DNA of 64,000 nucleotides, taken from positions 1 to 64,000 of the forward strand of contig MU832108.1 in NCBI GenBank assembly GCA_029204225.1. The letters are read 5' to 3'. Both the position numbers and the translations under genes were made by a program. A model generated the notes under the pieces. The model was not told the origin of the DNA. It made no database searches and saw only the letters and a program-made list of their open reading frames with translations. Within the stretch, counting starts at the first letter, position 1. Each line of letters begins with the position of its first letter. The DNA is from Diphasiastrum complanatum. Taxonomy: Eukaryota > Streptophyta > Lycopodiopsida > Lycopodiales > Lycopodiaceae. Positions 1 to 11,540 of this stretch are shown piece after piece.

Positions 1-359
1 ACAGCATCGAATATTCTGGCAACGAAGCAGTCGAGTATGACTATCGCTATTTCGGTGCATTGCTTGCTATAAGCAGAAAAGTAGTACGAGTAGACTCTAG
101 TAATAGAAGAAGAGCATAATTCTAGTGAGACTTTTCTTTTTAGAGTGTTAGACAAGAAGGTATAGTTGAGATCCAACCCTTATATTTGCAATCAAAGGTT
201 GTTTGTGGTGCAGGTACCCATTTTTGAGATATGGGCATACTCTTTTTTTCATGAGCTTTGTAATGAATTCTTTCACTTTGTGAACTATAAGTTCTCTAAT
301 GGCAGGATTTCATGGTTTAACGACTAGGGTTCTAAAATACAAAAGGCTCCCTCATCAAG
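1..359. other. No recognisable feature
   Basis: I see no open frame of meaningful length, no LTR terminus and no known protein family on either strand. The base composition is AT-rich like the surrounding repeat debris. Confidence 0.5.
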
Positions 360-904
360 GATGTGATGTAGCTCGAGGTAGTGTAGGCTTTTGACACTTG
401 GCTTGATGTTAGAGTGCTAGTGACATTTTATTATGTGTTGTCATGTTGTCATGTGACCAATCAAAAGAGAGAGATCCATAGAATTGGTCCAATCATGTGT
501 AAGAGAGGCCAAGTCACTAGACCAATCAAATTTTGAGGTGATTTGTAGGAGGTCCAATCATATTGATTGTTGACTACACGTCTTGGAGCTCGATATTAGA
601 GAGTGAAAGAGAGTGATTCCATACTTAGTTTTTTGGAGAGTTTTTGAGATTTTACACAGAATTTTTGACACACACTCTCTCTCTACCCCAGAGCTACCTC
701 TTGTATTCTCTCTCTACTCGAGAGCAAGCCACTTTTTTTACTTAGTTTTTTTCATTATAAGTTGACTTCAAATGTGTGTGTTGAATGGTGAATGAAATTT
801 TCAAGATAGATTGTAGAATCAGTCAAGTGCAAGGTCTTTGTGCAATCACACACACCTTAGGAGATCATTCACATTGTTATGTCCTCACATGTGTGAAAAG
901 TACA
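360..904 (+). repeat. LTR-like debris of copia type
   Basis: The stretch resembles the 3' half of the copia LTR at 23349-24080. Both carry CT-rich runs followed by a CTCGAGAGCA-like block near 715, then a GTGCAATCACA segment near 840, and end in a CACATGTGTGAAA motif near 888-900. No primer-binding site follows and no clear TG start is visible, so the boundaries are approximate. The end at about 893 also resembles, in reverse, the terminus of the LTRs at 11179 and 43468, so two LTR fragments may meet here. Confidence 0.4.
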
Positions 905-2143
905 GAAAGGACCCCGTGAAAGTCTATGAAAAATTGATGATCTTGTTGCCCTTACAGTAGATAGAACTTTGGGAAAAAACTAAAGTTGAAGACTCATGCC
1001 TTTAATTTTAGTGCTTTGGACCATGCTAATATGCATAGCAGAACAAACTCCGACATAGAAATTGAAAGACATTGTAGCATTTGGGAGGAGTGATAGCGGA
1101 CACATGGCATCATCGGGTTGGTTAAGAACAGCCCAATTCTGAGCCATAGCAAGACTTCCTAAAATGTTTTGAATCTCCACCATAGATCTACAAATGATAT
1201 GTATGGTATTCGTCGTCCAACAGTGGGCTACTCTCGTATGGTATTCGTCATCCAACTTGTTGTAGCCACTCTCACCACTCCAACGACTCGGGGTGCTACA
1301 ACAGGTAGCCCACCTCTGTATGACGGATACCTAGTACATAATGTGACCTTCATGCACAAAGGATGCTTGCCTATTCACAAAAGTCTCTTGCAAAGAGAAC
1401 AAAAGATTAGTCTCTCATGTTAAAGGCATTGCACACATTTGGTAAATGTTCTATGGATTTCATGCAAGGTGACCATATATCATAGCATGCACTAGAAAAT
1501 TACATCAAATTGTTTCATATTAATTTCTTGTTAACAGTGCATTGTCTTGCAGAAACATTACTCCAACAAGCAACAAGTTGGTGTGGATGTTATTGGATTG
1601 AATCAATGATTAGGATTGGGTAATTCACTAACCAAAGTTAATCATGTGCAAACACTTGAGTTATGATAGCAAAGTTGGAAAGTTTTTGGCTATTATTTCA
1701 CTCAAATTAGTTGGTTGAAACAAAAGAAATTCATGTCAGTTTCATAACCTCAAAACATTGGATAATTTTTTCAATCTCTGATCAATTTGCCATAAACATT
1801 TCGAGCTTTTATGAATTTCCTATTTTTAGATTTTGTAGAAGTTAGCTTGATAGAAATTGTACTATCTTGAGGATGGTCATTTGGCCACTCAAGCCTCTTT
1901 GTAGTTGTTCAAATACATTGTATCAACCTTATTTGTAAAGGTGGAGCATCTCCAAACTCAAGTTTAGACCTAGCACAAAGTTCACTTTGGACAATCATGC
2001 TTGGAAAGTAGATTAACGATCATTTTGGAATATAAATCCTGAGATGGACAAGTAACTAAAGATATCGTAGATCCTCAGATTTAGAAATCAGGGCTAGGGT
2101 TTGAAATGAGTTGTTGGAACCATAAACCTAATATTAGGGCATG

Positions 2144-2144
<1 letters not shown>
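905..2144. other. Unrecognised AT-rich sequence
   Basis: No long open frame, LTR end or known family is visible. A minus-strand frame of about 90 codons at 980-1255 is not recognisable as any family. The stretch is probably decayed repeat. Confidence 0.4.

Positions 2145-2179
<35 letters not shown>
2145..2179. repeat. (AT)n microsatellite
   Basis: An uninterrupted run of alternating T and A of about 35 bp. It lies beside ATGCATGTATGT-like sequence. Confidence 0.95.
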
Positions 2180-2182
<3 letters not shown>

Positions 2183-2199
2183 TGTATGTATTCCATGCA

Positions 2200-2525
2200 A
2201 AGTTGTGATTTTGGTGCTACATCTACACTGTCTTTGGAGCCCAAGTAGTAGATTGTTCTTCTTTCTTTGTAGATGTTAGCTTGCTGTTCTTGAATGCTAA
2301 TCTTTTGCTCTTTGGATCTACTTGCAACATTTCCAAAATGTATATTCCTAAAAAGCCATCTTTTGAGGTGGTGTGCCAATGGACTCGTAATACTTCTGTT
2401 TTGAATGAATTCAAGCACTTTTGTAATCCAAAATGGATGTCCTTCACTACTTTTTGAAGCCAACAATGCAACATACCTCCCAATTTGAATTTTGTTAAGA
2501 TTACTGCACCTGTACATTTTGGCAT
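2200..2525 (-). pseudogene. Decayed coding remnant, family unknown
   Basis: Two overlapping minus-strand frames (2134-2517 and 2223-2525) look like one protein broken by a frameshift. One frame contains GHPFWITKVLEF and the other contains VHWHTTSKDGF a little downstream, which reads like a degraded domain instead of random sequence. I do not recognise the family with any certainty. No neighbouring feature helps, because both flanks are anonymous AT-rich DNA. It is more likely a transposon-encoded fragment than a host gene. Confidence 0.3.
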
Positions 2526-3594
2526 CTTCTACTATCTTTTTTTAAAAATTTCATGAGCCCACATAAATATCCCATTCTTTACCATGCACAAGTTCCAAAA
2601 AAATTATCATTTTGTGAAAGATTTGAATTGTCATTGGATCTTCTAATTTGATAGGCTAGTGAAATTCTTTAATTGATGATGCATCTACAAGGTTAAGCAA
2701 ACTGATTCTTTGTTCTTCAAAAAAGTCTATCCACCAATGTTGATCAAATTCATCAAAAAATTGAAAGCCGCTTGTATGCTTGATTTCAAATTTTTTTTAA
2801 TGATGCAGTTGAATCAATCTCACAATGTTCTTTTTGAGCCTTTTGTTCTTCTAACATGTACTTTGAAGGAGACAATGATGTGATCTTGACTTGAGTAGAA
2901 GGCACATTATGCAAAAATTGAAATATTTCAAGAGGTAATCAATATTTTGAATTGAAATATTGTTTGCCCCATAACAATGTAGTACTAGTTTCATCACACT
3001 TAATCTTAAACTAATGTTAAAACTAATGTCCTTATTATTAGCTATGCAATGCTCTGTCTCAACAAATGCCTTAATATAATCTCAAAAATCATATGTATGC
3101 TGAAGTAATGACACAAGCAGTTTTGGCACATATAATTCCTCAACAATATTTTGAAACATTGGTAAACACAATTTTTTCTTATGTCTAAGTCTTTAGATAA
3201 ACAGCTAAACTTTTGATCAATTCGATTGTGTGTGTGGCTGACCAACAAGAATTCTATTTTAATTTTTTTAAGTCTTTTTTTTTTATTCTTATTTTTCTCT
3301 CATAGTGTTGTCAAGCTGCAAATAAAGTCTCTTTAGAAGAATCTCACCAAATTCGTCATTTTATGTCACTTGAAATTATTGAAAGAGATGTTGTAGGGCT
3401 TGTGTCATCTAGTAGGATCACACAAGTCAAAAGTTGGATTAGAGTTTGATCCATGTTTGCCACAAAGCTTACAAAGTTGTTCATGCAATTGGAAATTTAC
3501 GGTCTCAAAGAATGCACGCACGGCTTCAAAAAGATCGACATTACAAGGATCTTTGAAGGAAAAACATTCTTGATTAGAAATGCATTAATTTTCT
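2526..3594. other. Unrecognised AT-rich sequence
   Basis: Only short frames that read as chance ORFs. No LTR ends, terminal inverted repeats or protein motifs were seen. Confidence 0.4.
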
Positions 3595-3915
3595 GAAACC
3601 AGGCTCTTGGTGACTATTTCAGACCATATAGAGCCTTGTGGATTTTGCACACAAGGTGTTCCTTACCCTTCAGTTTGTGTCCCTCTGGCTGTGACATGTA
3701 GATCGGTCTGGACATCCATTTGGTGGACTTCGAGATCGGCTGCATCTGCATAGGAAAGTAATAATCAAATTGAAACATACTTAACAACAGGGCTGAAAGT
3801 CTCAGAAGAATCCAGATCTGGAACCTATGAGAAGCCTTTGGTGACCAATCTGGCCTTGTATCGGTTTTAGTCTTCCTTCAACATCATACTTCGCTTTGAA
3901 TATCCATGGATGAGC
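3595..3915 (-). pseudogene. Ty1/copia reverse transcriptase remnant
   Basis: Read on the minus strand, the segment gives a broken copia reverse transcriptase. It contains WIFKAKYD, then YKARLVTKGF, ETFSPVVKYVS, EVHQMDVQT and, at the low-coordinate end, HKALYGLK. These are the N-terminal fingers and palm motifs of copia RT. At least two in-frame stops and one frameshift break it, and the YVDD catalytic box is missing. The order matches the integrase fragment at 4290-4906 on the same strand, so both probably derive from one element. The family resembles the plus-strand copia at 53313-56168. Non-functional. Confidence 0.8.
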
Positions 3916-4289
3916 TGATGCTGGCTGATGATTCATTGCTTCTATTTGTCATTGCTGACATTAGGGAAACTTTTGAATCCAAAAGGGCCATTTGTAAAGA
4001 TGCTTTTTTTGACTTTTCAAAAATTTTATGTCCACATTTTATGTGGACCGTAACGTTTTTTTTTGTGTCCACATTTTGAGTCCACATTAAAATGGACATA
4101 ACCTTTTAGTGGTAAGTCCGATTTTGGCAAGCATTGGTGCGTTAGAAAGCACTTGATGAGCGCTTTCCAATGATAGCTTATGTGACATAGTTTTGAGCTA
4201 TGGTTAAAAAGTTATGTCAAGTCAAATGTATTAGCTGAAAATAGTGTTATAGTATTTTAATAACAGAAAGGAGATTTTGGCACGAATTC
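3916..4289. other. Rearranged spacer inside copia remnant
   Basis: This stretch sits between the RT and integrase parts of a minus-strand copia remnant but does not translate to the expected linker. It holds repeated TCCACATTTTA-like words around 4030-4095 and is AT-rich. It may be an insertion or a rearranged join. Confidence 0.4.
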
Positions 4290-4906
4290 TTATAAGGCCC
4301 TTTTGGAGCTCAAATTTCCTATGGTACCAACAACTTCTTCGTCTGACTCCCTGTCAAGTAGTCGATCGACTATGGGCACACTTGAGCCAGAAGCTCTGAT
4401 TGTTGTGTCGATGGTAGGTGTAGAAGGTTCACATAGAACTTTATCCTTGCCTTTGAAGTCGATGAACTGATACTCGATAAAGACTGCATACCCGTTGAAC
4501 AAAGTCTGCTGGGTATCGGGGTCGTACAACTTGTAGGTGTTGTTAGATGAAGTGTATCCGATGAGGATGGTCTTGAGACCTTGGAAGTTGAAATATTTCC
4601 TTGTCTCCTTCGGGATTTGCGCATAGGCAATGCATCCGAATACTCGAAGGTTCTTCAATGAAGGCTTAGAGCTTGTCCACACTTCGTGTGGTGTTTTGCT
4701 TGAGAGGGCCTTTATCGAGAACATCTATTTTTTATGTAAGCTGCAGTGGACATAGGTTCAGCCCAAAAGCTCTTTGGCAAAGATGCATGTGCCAACATGC
4801 ATTTGGCTGACTCGACAAGGGTACGGTTCTTCTCCTCGGCTAAGCCATTCGACTGAGATGAAAAGGGAGTACTGACAAAGAATATGACCGTAGAACTAGA
4901 CAACAC
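4290..4906 (-). pseudogene. Ty1/copia integrase remnant
   Basis: Two overlapping minus-strand frames together give the end of a copia integrase core and the following linker. The first (4712-4906) contains PFSSQSNGLAEEKNRT, covering the region of the third catalytic acidic residue, then LPKSFWAE. The second (4290-4724) contains KTPHEVWT, LKNLRVFGCIAYA and LKTILIGYTSSN. A frameshift separates them near 4710-4724. Copia integrase inserts element cDNA into the genome. The protein is closely similar in layout to the plus-strand copia at 53693-54688. The N-terminal half of the integrase is absent. Non-functional remnant. Confidence 0.85.
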
Positions 4907-5269
4907 TTTTATTCAGATTGAATGTCATGAATTACAAGTTAGTGACGCAGAAGACAATTGTGGGTGAAATTGCGTGCTCACAAAGCCAACTACAAATTGT
5001 AAAAGATATGAGCTTATTACTAACAATCCGTTTGAAGAAGAAAAAACATCTACAATATCTATCTCGTTAACTACATTGATTGCATGGATTGCATGAATAC
5101 TGAGTCCATGATGGAAGTCAAAAAATATCTCTCAGACATGCACACAATCTCCACCATATCCTCATGTCTCTTTCAAAGATCTAGCTCACGAATTTCTTTT
5201 GAACACATCCATCTGCAACATATTCAATCCATTTTATGTCTATTTGAATTTCCAATCAATAAATACTAA
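4907..5269. other. No recognisable feature
   Basis: Anonymous AT-rich sequence between a copia remnant and a CACTA fragment. No motifs seen. Confidence 0.4.
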
Positions 5270-5767
5270 TTAAAAAAATGCACCAAATACATGTAAATAC
5301 CTGACAATGATTGATAGTTTGTATATGGTCTCACAAATATCTTTTGACAAGCACCCACGAATTGACAATGGATAGATGAATTGAATCATCTTTAGCCAAT
5401 CATGAGATTTGAGACCTTCCAACTTTCCATCCACTGTGAATGATGACCGTAGAGAATGTGCAAAACCAATTGGTGTTCTAATGTCATGAATAATGGAGCG
5501 CACATGGTTAAGCTCCTCTTTAGTGAATGTCCAAGGCACTTTTGGAGCATGATCTTCACCATCCTTTATCCAATATCCTTTTTTGGTGTTTGATTCTTTT
5601 AGGTCGTGCCTTGCTGCAATGGTATCTTTTTCACCAATCAAGTGTTTCCAAATAGATTCACCCACATTTTTAAATATGTGTATGGGATCAAGTAGGTGAT
5701 TAATCAAAAGGTTATATGGAGGCATTACCTTTATGGTAGTCAGTTTATAGTGTATACATATCACCAA
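5270..5767 (-). pseudogene. CACTA (En/Spm) TNP2-type transposase, central fragment
   Basis: An open minus-strand frame of 165 codons. It reads through a DPIHIFKNVGESIW block (TNP2 proteins have a DxMHIxKNV motif here), then EELNHVRSIIHDIRTPIGFAHSL, and finally GLKSHDWLKMIQFI followed by PLSIRG. This is the order seen in the region of plant TNP2 transposases that overlaps the DUF4218 domain. TNP2 proteins cut and paste CACTA elements. Only the middle of the protein is present, with no N- or C-terminus, so this is a fragment. Another TNP2 piece lies on the opposite strand at 9438-11178. Confidence 0.8.
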
Positions 5768-5794
5768 CCTCTGAATTACTTTTGTAATTAGAAT

Positions 5795-7222
5795 GATCTA
5801 AGGGGTCGTAAAGCTCACTGGGCCGAGCTTATGCAGGAATTTGATCATGAGATCCGATATGTCAAGGGCAACTCTAACCAAGTTGCGGATGCACTTAGTC
5901 GAATTGGTGAATTAAATGAACTTTCTTTCACCCAGATTTCCACTGATCTATATCTTTCACTGAGAGGAAAATGTGAATCAGATTTTCATGTTGGTCCCAT
6001 CTGGAAGATGGTGGAGATAGGAAAAAATGAGAATGGAATAGAGATCTACTCACAGGGGTCTCAGGTTCCTAGGAAAGATCAGAAGAGTGTAGACCTTGCC
6101 AGTTACCCAAAGCTGAACGCTTAAAGACTGGAGGGTTGCTACAACCCCTAGATATTTCTCAGAAACAATGAGAAAGTATATCTATGGATTTTGTGGTTGA
6201 ACTTCCAAGGACCCAACGCCAAAATGATTCTATTTGGGTTGTGGTGGACAGGTTGACAAAGTTAGCTATTTTTATACTAGTCAAGTCAACTGCTAAGGCT
6301 TCAGATTTAGCCCAGATCTTTGTGGAAAGATAATTTAGGCTTTATGGATTGCCAAGTGATATAGTTAGTGATAGAGATCCTAAGTTTACAGGTCACTTTT
6401 GGTCAGCTGTATTCCATAAGCTTGAAACCTCGCTTAGCTTTAGTTCTTCTAATCATCCTGAATCAGATGGCCAGACTGAGAGAACTAATCAGACTATGGA
6501 GGATATGTTGAGAATCTATATGTCTCACATGCAATCTCAGTGGGAAGATTACCTTTAATTGAGTTTGCTTATAACAGTAGGAAACATTTTGCTACTGGTT
6601 ATAGTCTGTTTATGCTGATGTACGGTTTCAACCTAGATCTCCGGTAAATGTGGAGACAAAGTTTGTTAAGATCCAGAAAGTTGTAGATTTCTTGCATGAT
6701 ATGAGTGAAATGTTGCAAGTGGCCCGTGATTGTATCCGGAGTGCTCAGGATAGAGCTAAGCACTATGCTGATCTTAAAAGGTCACCCAGAGATTTTAAAG
6801 TTGATGACTGGGTATATCTTAGAATACCTAAGGATTCTAAGACTATGAGTACAGGGAAGCATTATAAATTGTCTACGAGATATTGTGGACCGTTTCGAAT
6901 TATAAAGAAAATTGGTTCTTTAGCTTATGAACTAGATCTTCAGAACAAGACTACAACTCACCCCGTGTTTCATGTAAGCCGATTGAAATTAAGTTTGCAT
7001 GAAGGTGAGGTAGTTGGTTTAGAAGAAGATCTTACCCATTTGGAGGACTCATCGCTTAATGTTCCCTTGGAACTTGAAAAGGTACTCAGAACCAGAGATA
7101 AACAATTGAGAAATCGTTCTATCTCTGAGTGCTTGATCAGGTGGAAGGGACGGACTGAGGCTGATGATTCATGGGAAAGGGTCGAAAGCATAAAGAAGAA
7201 TATCCCTAATTTTCATTTCTAG
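5795..7222 (+). pseudogene. Ty3/gypsy chromovirus pol 3' part (RNase H end, integrase, chromodomain)
   Basis: Plus-strand gypsy pol in three open blocks. The first (from about 5800) is the tail of RNase H, with DHEIRYVKGNSNQVADALSR. The second, about 6180-6558, is the integrase core, with SMDFVVELP, SDRDPKFTGHFW and NHPESDGQTERTNQ; a TAA at about 6332 breaks it. The third (6650-7222, 190 codons) is the integrase C-terminus with GPFRI and HPVFHVSRLK, then a chromodomain with CLIRWKGR and DDSWERV. Such chromodomains steer integration to marked chromatin. The zinc-binding HHCC part is missing, and gag, protease and RT are lost. A polypurine tract and LTR follow at once. The left end abuts CACTA debris. 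Non-functional. Confidence 0.9.
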
Positions 7223-7236
7223 AGATAGAAATGGTT

Positions 7237-7249
7237 TAAGGGGGAAGAA
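7237..7249 (+). other. Polypurine tract of chromovirus
   Basis: The purine run TAAGGGGGAAGAA lies 15 bp after the chromodomain stop codon and directly before a TGTTATG start. This is the expected position of the plus-strand primer site of a gypsy element. Confidence 0.8.
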
Positions 7250-7709
7250 TGTTATGTCCATGTCCTGTACAAGGGAATCAGAATTATTCCTGATGTGGAT
7301 AGCCGGTCACTCCAGTTGTATGTGGTTATTAGTTATGCTACGTCATTCCGGACGTGGTCGTACTAAATAACTAATAATCACATGAGGGCCCAGACCTATT
7401 GGACATAGGAGCACATGCATGGTGGAGACTGCTTTAATGCAAGAATGGGAGATCAATAGCTCAATTTAGGTTGCATGGGGATCCTTAAGGGAATATTCTC
7501 TCTCTCTGGAGAGAAATAAGTCTAGTGGAAACTCGCCCATCCTCCTATTGTGAATTGTGATTCTTGAGCCAGTTCTTCCTCTCCTCTCTTGTGTTCTTCA
7601 TTGTGGCTTGGGGGTGGATTGGTTAGAATATTGAATAGCCTCTCCATATTGGTTGGGTGGGTTTGCATGTGATTGGAATCTTGTAGATCTTCACTTGGTG
7701 GTTCTTACA
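7250..7709 (+). repeat. 3' LTR of gypsy chromovirus
   Basis: It begins TGTTATGTCC right after the polypurine tract. It contains an R-like CT-rich block near 7500-7515 and probably ends at TTCTTACA. The right end was chosen because the next bases (from 7710) belong to a different repeat that is found inverted at 12341-13007. No second copy exists in the window, so the end is approximate. Confidence 0.65.
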
Positions 7710-8405
7710 GTCCACACCCACCCACAACAAGGTATCCTCTAAAGGGATATGGGAGTAGTCATAATCAAATCCCATGAAATTCTTAGGCCTTCAATCAAGT
7801 ATTGTGGACATGTATGCCCTACTACATGTAGTGATACCGTACAATTTCATCTAACCTATACTCAACTAATATGTAAGCTTCGATTCTCCATATATACATA
7901 TACATAGAAGGATACAAACATATTGACTATAGTGAATTTTATGTTATACCCACCTCCACTACTATGGAACCCCTTAACTCATGAGACATCCTCATGCTCT
8001 CCAAAGAGTATTTGACTTTGGGCTTTGCAAAGCCTATTGAAAGAATGAAGATAGGAAGCTCTTTTTCTCCATAAAACAAGGTTATAATATTATTTGGGTA
8101 TCCATTAACCCTTGAATACTTCAAGGTATCAATCAACTCCTATCAAGGACTTACAAGAAACCACATGTTTTATTTTAAAAAAGAATATAGGAGATTCAGC
8201 TCAGACATCGTATAGGTGATGAGCTACGACCTAGGCAATTGAGAGTTGTAATCTTCTAATGAAACAAGTTTTCTAATAAGTTTTTCATCAAGTAAAGTTT
8301 GTAATTGTACTAAAAAGACATACATCATGGTGAGGGGTGATCTTTTCTCATATGAAGACTCTCTTGTGCATCAAACTTTTACCTTTTTCATAGGAAAATG
8401 GTCTT
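7710..8405 (-). repeat. Inverted repeat, left copy
   Basis: About 690 bp that match 12341-13007 in reverse complement with only scattered substitutions and small indels. Both copies show a shared short frame of about 65 codons, at 7939-8136 (minus) and 12574-12801 (plus), whose products differ at a handful of residues. That reflects DNA identity, not proof of a gene. The outer edge abuts the chromovirus LTR. The family is unknown. Confidence 0.8.
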
Positions 8406-9437
8406 TCTAATGACTTTAAATGTCGATACTTAACTTCAAAACGACTTGAACCATGACAAGGTCTTTAGAAGGCCATCCCTTTATGTAAGGGTTGAGCTTA
8501 AATCCTAGTTACTCTTACCCAAAAAGATCATAAGGTGTGCTAAAAAAAACTATGCTAAATTGATTTATTGAAAAGGTTGAAATTTCTAACAACACTAAAA
8601 TAAATTTATAGGCATGTGAATTTCTAATTACAAATTTGTATGGTTTACCAAGCAACTAAATGTAAAAGACTACAACTTTCCATTATCAATGGATTTTCAT
8701 TGTAGTTCAAAAACTTTGAGAGAAATCAACATGCGTAGATCCAAATTTGATATGGACTTTAACTACTTTCATACCGGTGTAGTGAGTTGAAACCCGATTC
8801 ACTTTGTACCAGACACACATTCATCTTACTAAACAGATGATAAGAAGATTTTCTACCCCATAAATGGATCTTGCTAATTATTAGAACTGTATGTAATGCG
8901 GAAGTAAGAACAAATCAACTCAAACTACACTAGAAATAGAAACGACATGTGTTCTTGAATTAAATGCTTGATTTCAAAATTAAGTAAATGTATAGAAAAT
9001 CGGGATGGAGCATGTATAAAATGTGCAATCCTCCTCTCTAGAGCAAGGCTATCTATGTAGGTACCCAAAATTTTGTTACAATGCTCACTTTGATTTAATG
9101 AGAAAGATTATATTATCTATCCTAATTGTCACTCATTCTACCTCACCTTCTATCCTATATTTATATACAAAATTAAACTACAAATCATGAAATCAAAAAA
9201 GGAAAAAATATGAATTTTTCAAAAAAATATGAGAAGAATCAAAGATCGCATTGTATCCCCTAGAGCAAAAACATCTCGTTTGGCAGCTTCTCTACTTCTA
9301 CTAAATCTTCAAGCCAAATATAGATGGAGTGACCAAAGCCTCACATCATTATTTAAATAAAAAAAATTTCATCTACTTGTCATTTTTTATTTGAAACAAA
9401 ATTTACAATTTGGACATCTAGTGATAATTTTTTTACA
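8406..9437. other. Unrecognised AT-rich sequence between inverted repeats
   Basis: No long frame, LTR end or terminal repeat was recognised. It lies inside the inverted-repeat pair and just upstream of the TNP2 fragment, so it may be 5' CACTA sequence, but nothing in it proves that. Confidence 0.35.
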
Positions 9438-11178
9438 ATGACTTCTTTTGTCATGTACAGACTATTGAAAAACAAAATTCTCCCAAAGAGAATGTCACGC
9501 CTGAGACAAGAGATGAGGCATGAAAGATGTTGTCTAACATCGGGATGGACTACAAGCAATATCATGCATGTCCAAAAGATTGTATTTTATATCGAGGAAG
9601 GTACGAATCACTCAAGAAATGTCCCATTTGTGATACTCCTCGATATAGAGATGATTTGTAAGGGGCAACTATTCCGTGCAAAGTTTTATGACATTTTCCA
9701 GTAATTCCACGATTGCAACGTTTATTTCGTTGTAAATCTCTTGCACAACTTATGGACTGGCATGCACACAATACCTCTACGGATGGGATGATGAGGGTAC
9801 CTTCAAATTCACCTGCATGCAAACACATCAACAAAGAGTATCCAAGCTTTGCCAATGAGTCAAGAAATGTGAGATTTGGTCTTGCAACAGATGGTGTGAA
9901 CCCCTTTGGTGTATAAGCAACTATGTGGTCCATTTGGCCTGTTTGCTTGGTAAATTATAATATTCCTCCTTGGTTGAGTACAAAAAAGGGACAAATTATG
10001 TTGGCACTTCTAATTCCTGGCCAACGCAAGGTCAAGAACATGGATGTGTATCTTGAGCCACTTATTGACGAGTTGGAAGATTTGTGGAAGGGGATAAAAG
10101 CATATGACATTTTGCACCCCTTACATGAGGGTTTTGACAATCTGCGAGTAAATTCTTTGCGAGTTTTGCGAGTTTTATCTACAAATGATTTCTAAAATTT
10201 CATGGCACATGGATGATTATTTCATCATCTCAACATAAACTTAATAGCTAAGTTATAGCCTTCATCTAGAACATACAATAAAAATATATATTTTTTACCA
10301 ACGTTGATTTTATGATACCTATCATAGGCTTGCCCACATACCATCATGTCTTTTAATGTATGGTCGTACATCAATCCTTGGCAGTAGACAAAAATGTTTT
10401 AGCTTGATAAATGCAAAATTAAAGTGATTAAGTTTTCTGCGTTCTCAATGATATAGCCTACTATGTATAATGTGTGGACAACATGATTCGCAGACATATC
10501 TTTTAGCTAGTAACAAAATAAACAACACGATAGTGAAGTATACAAATAGATTTCACCCCCAAAAGTGAAGTAGAATCAATTTTAAAAACCTAAAAACAAT
10601 GTAGCACGCCATGTGCAATCAATTTGACATAATTTAAAAACACTAAACTCGCAAAACTCGCAGATGATTTACTCACAAAATGCCAAACCCCCTTACATGA
10701 GAAAGAGTTTACACTACATGCCATTGTAATGTGGACAATGCATGACTATCCAGGATTAGGTGAATGCTCAGGTAATCATTCAAACAATGTCTATCTTGTG
10801 TACATAGGAGTTTGTTTACAGTTACATACAACTAGTAATTCTTGACATTTACATGATATACTACAATGGCTATAATTGTTCTTTGACATATTCTTTTTAT
10901 TAGTGATTGATAGTATCTATTTGTTGGGCAGGCTTTCAAACGGCTGGAAAAAATGCTTGTTTTTTGTGCGGGCCAAATCTTGTGGGAAGATATTCTTATA
11001 GTCTCAAAAAAGTGGTTTATGAAAATCATCGTAAATACTTGCATGAAGGCCATCCATTCAGAGACACTCATAGAAGAGTTTTTGGAGAAAGAGTTGAGAG
11101 AGAGATGCCTCCAAAGAGGATGTCTGTGGAAGATTGGCAAAAACTATGGGAGGAATCTCAAGCAAAGCCAATCGATAG
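9438..11178 (+). pseudogene. CACTA (En/Spm) TNP2-type transposase, N-terminal part
   Basis: Broken plus-strand frames give the Transposase_21 region of a TNP2 protein in the right order. Around 9550-9660 there are CPKDCILYRG and CPICDTPRYRDD. Then come MQRLFRCKSLAQLMDWH (9713), RNVRFGLATDGVNPFG, YNIPPWLSTKKGQIMLALLIPGQ (about 9955), DVYLEPLIDELEDLW, and after an insertion HDYPGLGECSG (about 10740) and the TAGKNACFLCG zinc-like segment (10931 on). Stops at about 9657 and 9914 and frameshifts break it. A 563-bp element (10130-10692) interrupts it. An LTR fragment cuts it off at 11179. Non-functional. Confidence 0.85.
10130..10692. mobile_element. 563-bp non-autonomous TIR element inserted in TNP2
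   Basis: The insert splits the TNP2 reading frame between the HPLHE and EFTLHA segments. The 9-bp word TTACATGAG is present on both sides (10121-10129 and 10693-10701), as a target duplication would be. The ends form imperfect inverted repeats of about 45 bp that share TGCGAGTTTTGCGAGTTT. There is no coding capacity. The duplication length fits a Mutator-like element, but because flanking C and G runs blur the edges an 8-bp hAT-type reading is possible. Confidence 0.75.
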
Positions 11179-11540
11179 TGTGAAAGTACAGCAAAAAGGA
11201 CCAAGAATGGAACCAAATCAGATCCACAAGTGTGATTGGGCGTTAGATTAGATTGATCTACCAATCTACACAAGATTAGATAGCACTAGATCAAATCTAC
11301 ATCAACAAATCTAACAAGAACAATCAAATATGATCAAAACTTGTACTTGCTGGTTTCACACGTGTGAAGACCTGTCAGAGTACGGACTACCAGCAAATAA
11401 TGAAGTACACTAAGCTTAGAAACCATTAGAAGCATAAAATCACAAGACAAATGGAGAGATTACTCAAGAAATGCACCAAAACCAAGATTTAGCTTTCTTG
11501 TCAATTATGGCCAAATGAGCCACCATATATACACAAGAGC
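11179..11540 (-). repeat. Copia LTR fragment (R-U5 half)
   Basis: In minus orientation this reads from a TATA-like GTATATATGG (near 11530) to a terminal TACTTTCACA at 11179, so it is the promoter-to-end half of an LTR. It matches the LTR at 43468-44297 over the same region, including a TCAGAGTACGGACT-like block and the palindrome TTCACACGTGTGAA (11355-11368). It cuts into the TNP2 gene on one side and abuts a gypsy gag on the other. Confidence 0.75.

Noticed and set aside
7939-8136. Frame of about 65 codons conserved in both inverted copies (partner at 12574-12801)
   Set aside because: The conservation is explained by overall DNA identity of the repeat. No protein family, start context or codon bias supports a gene.
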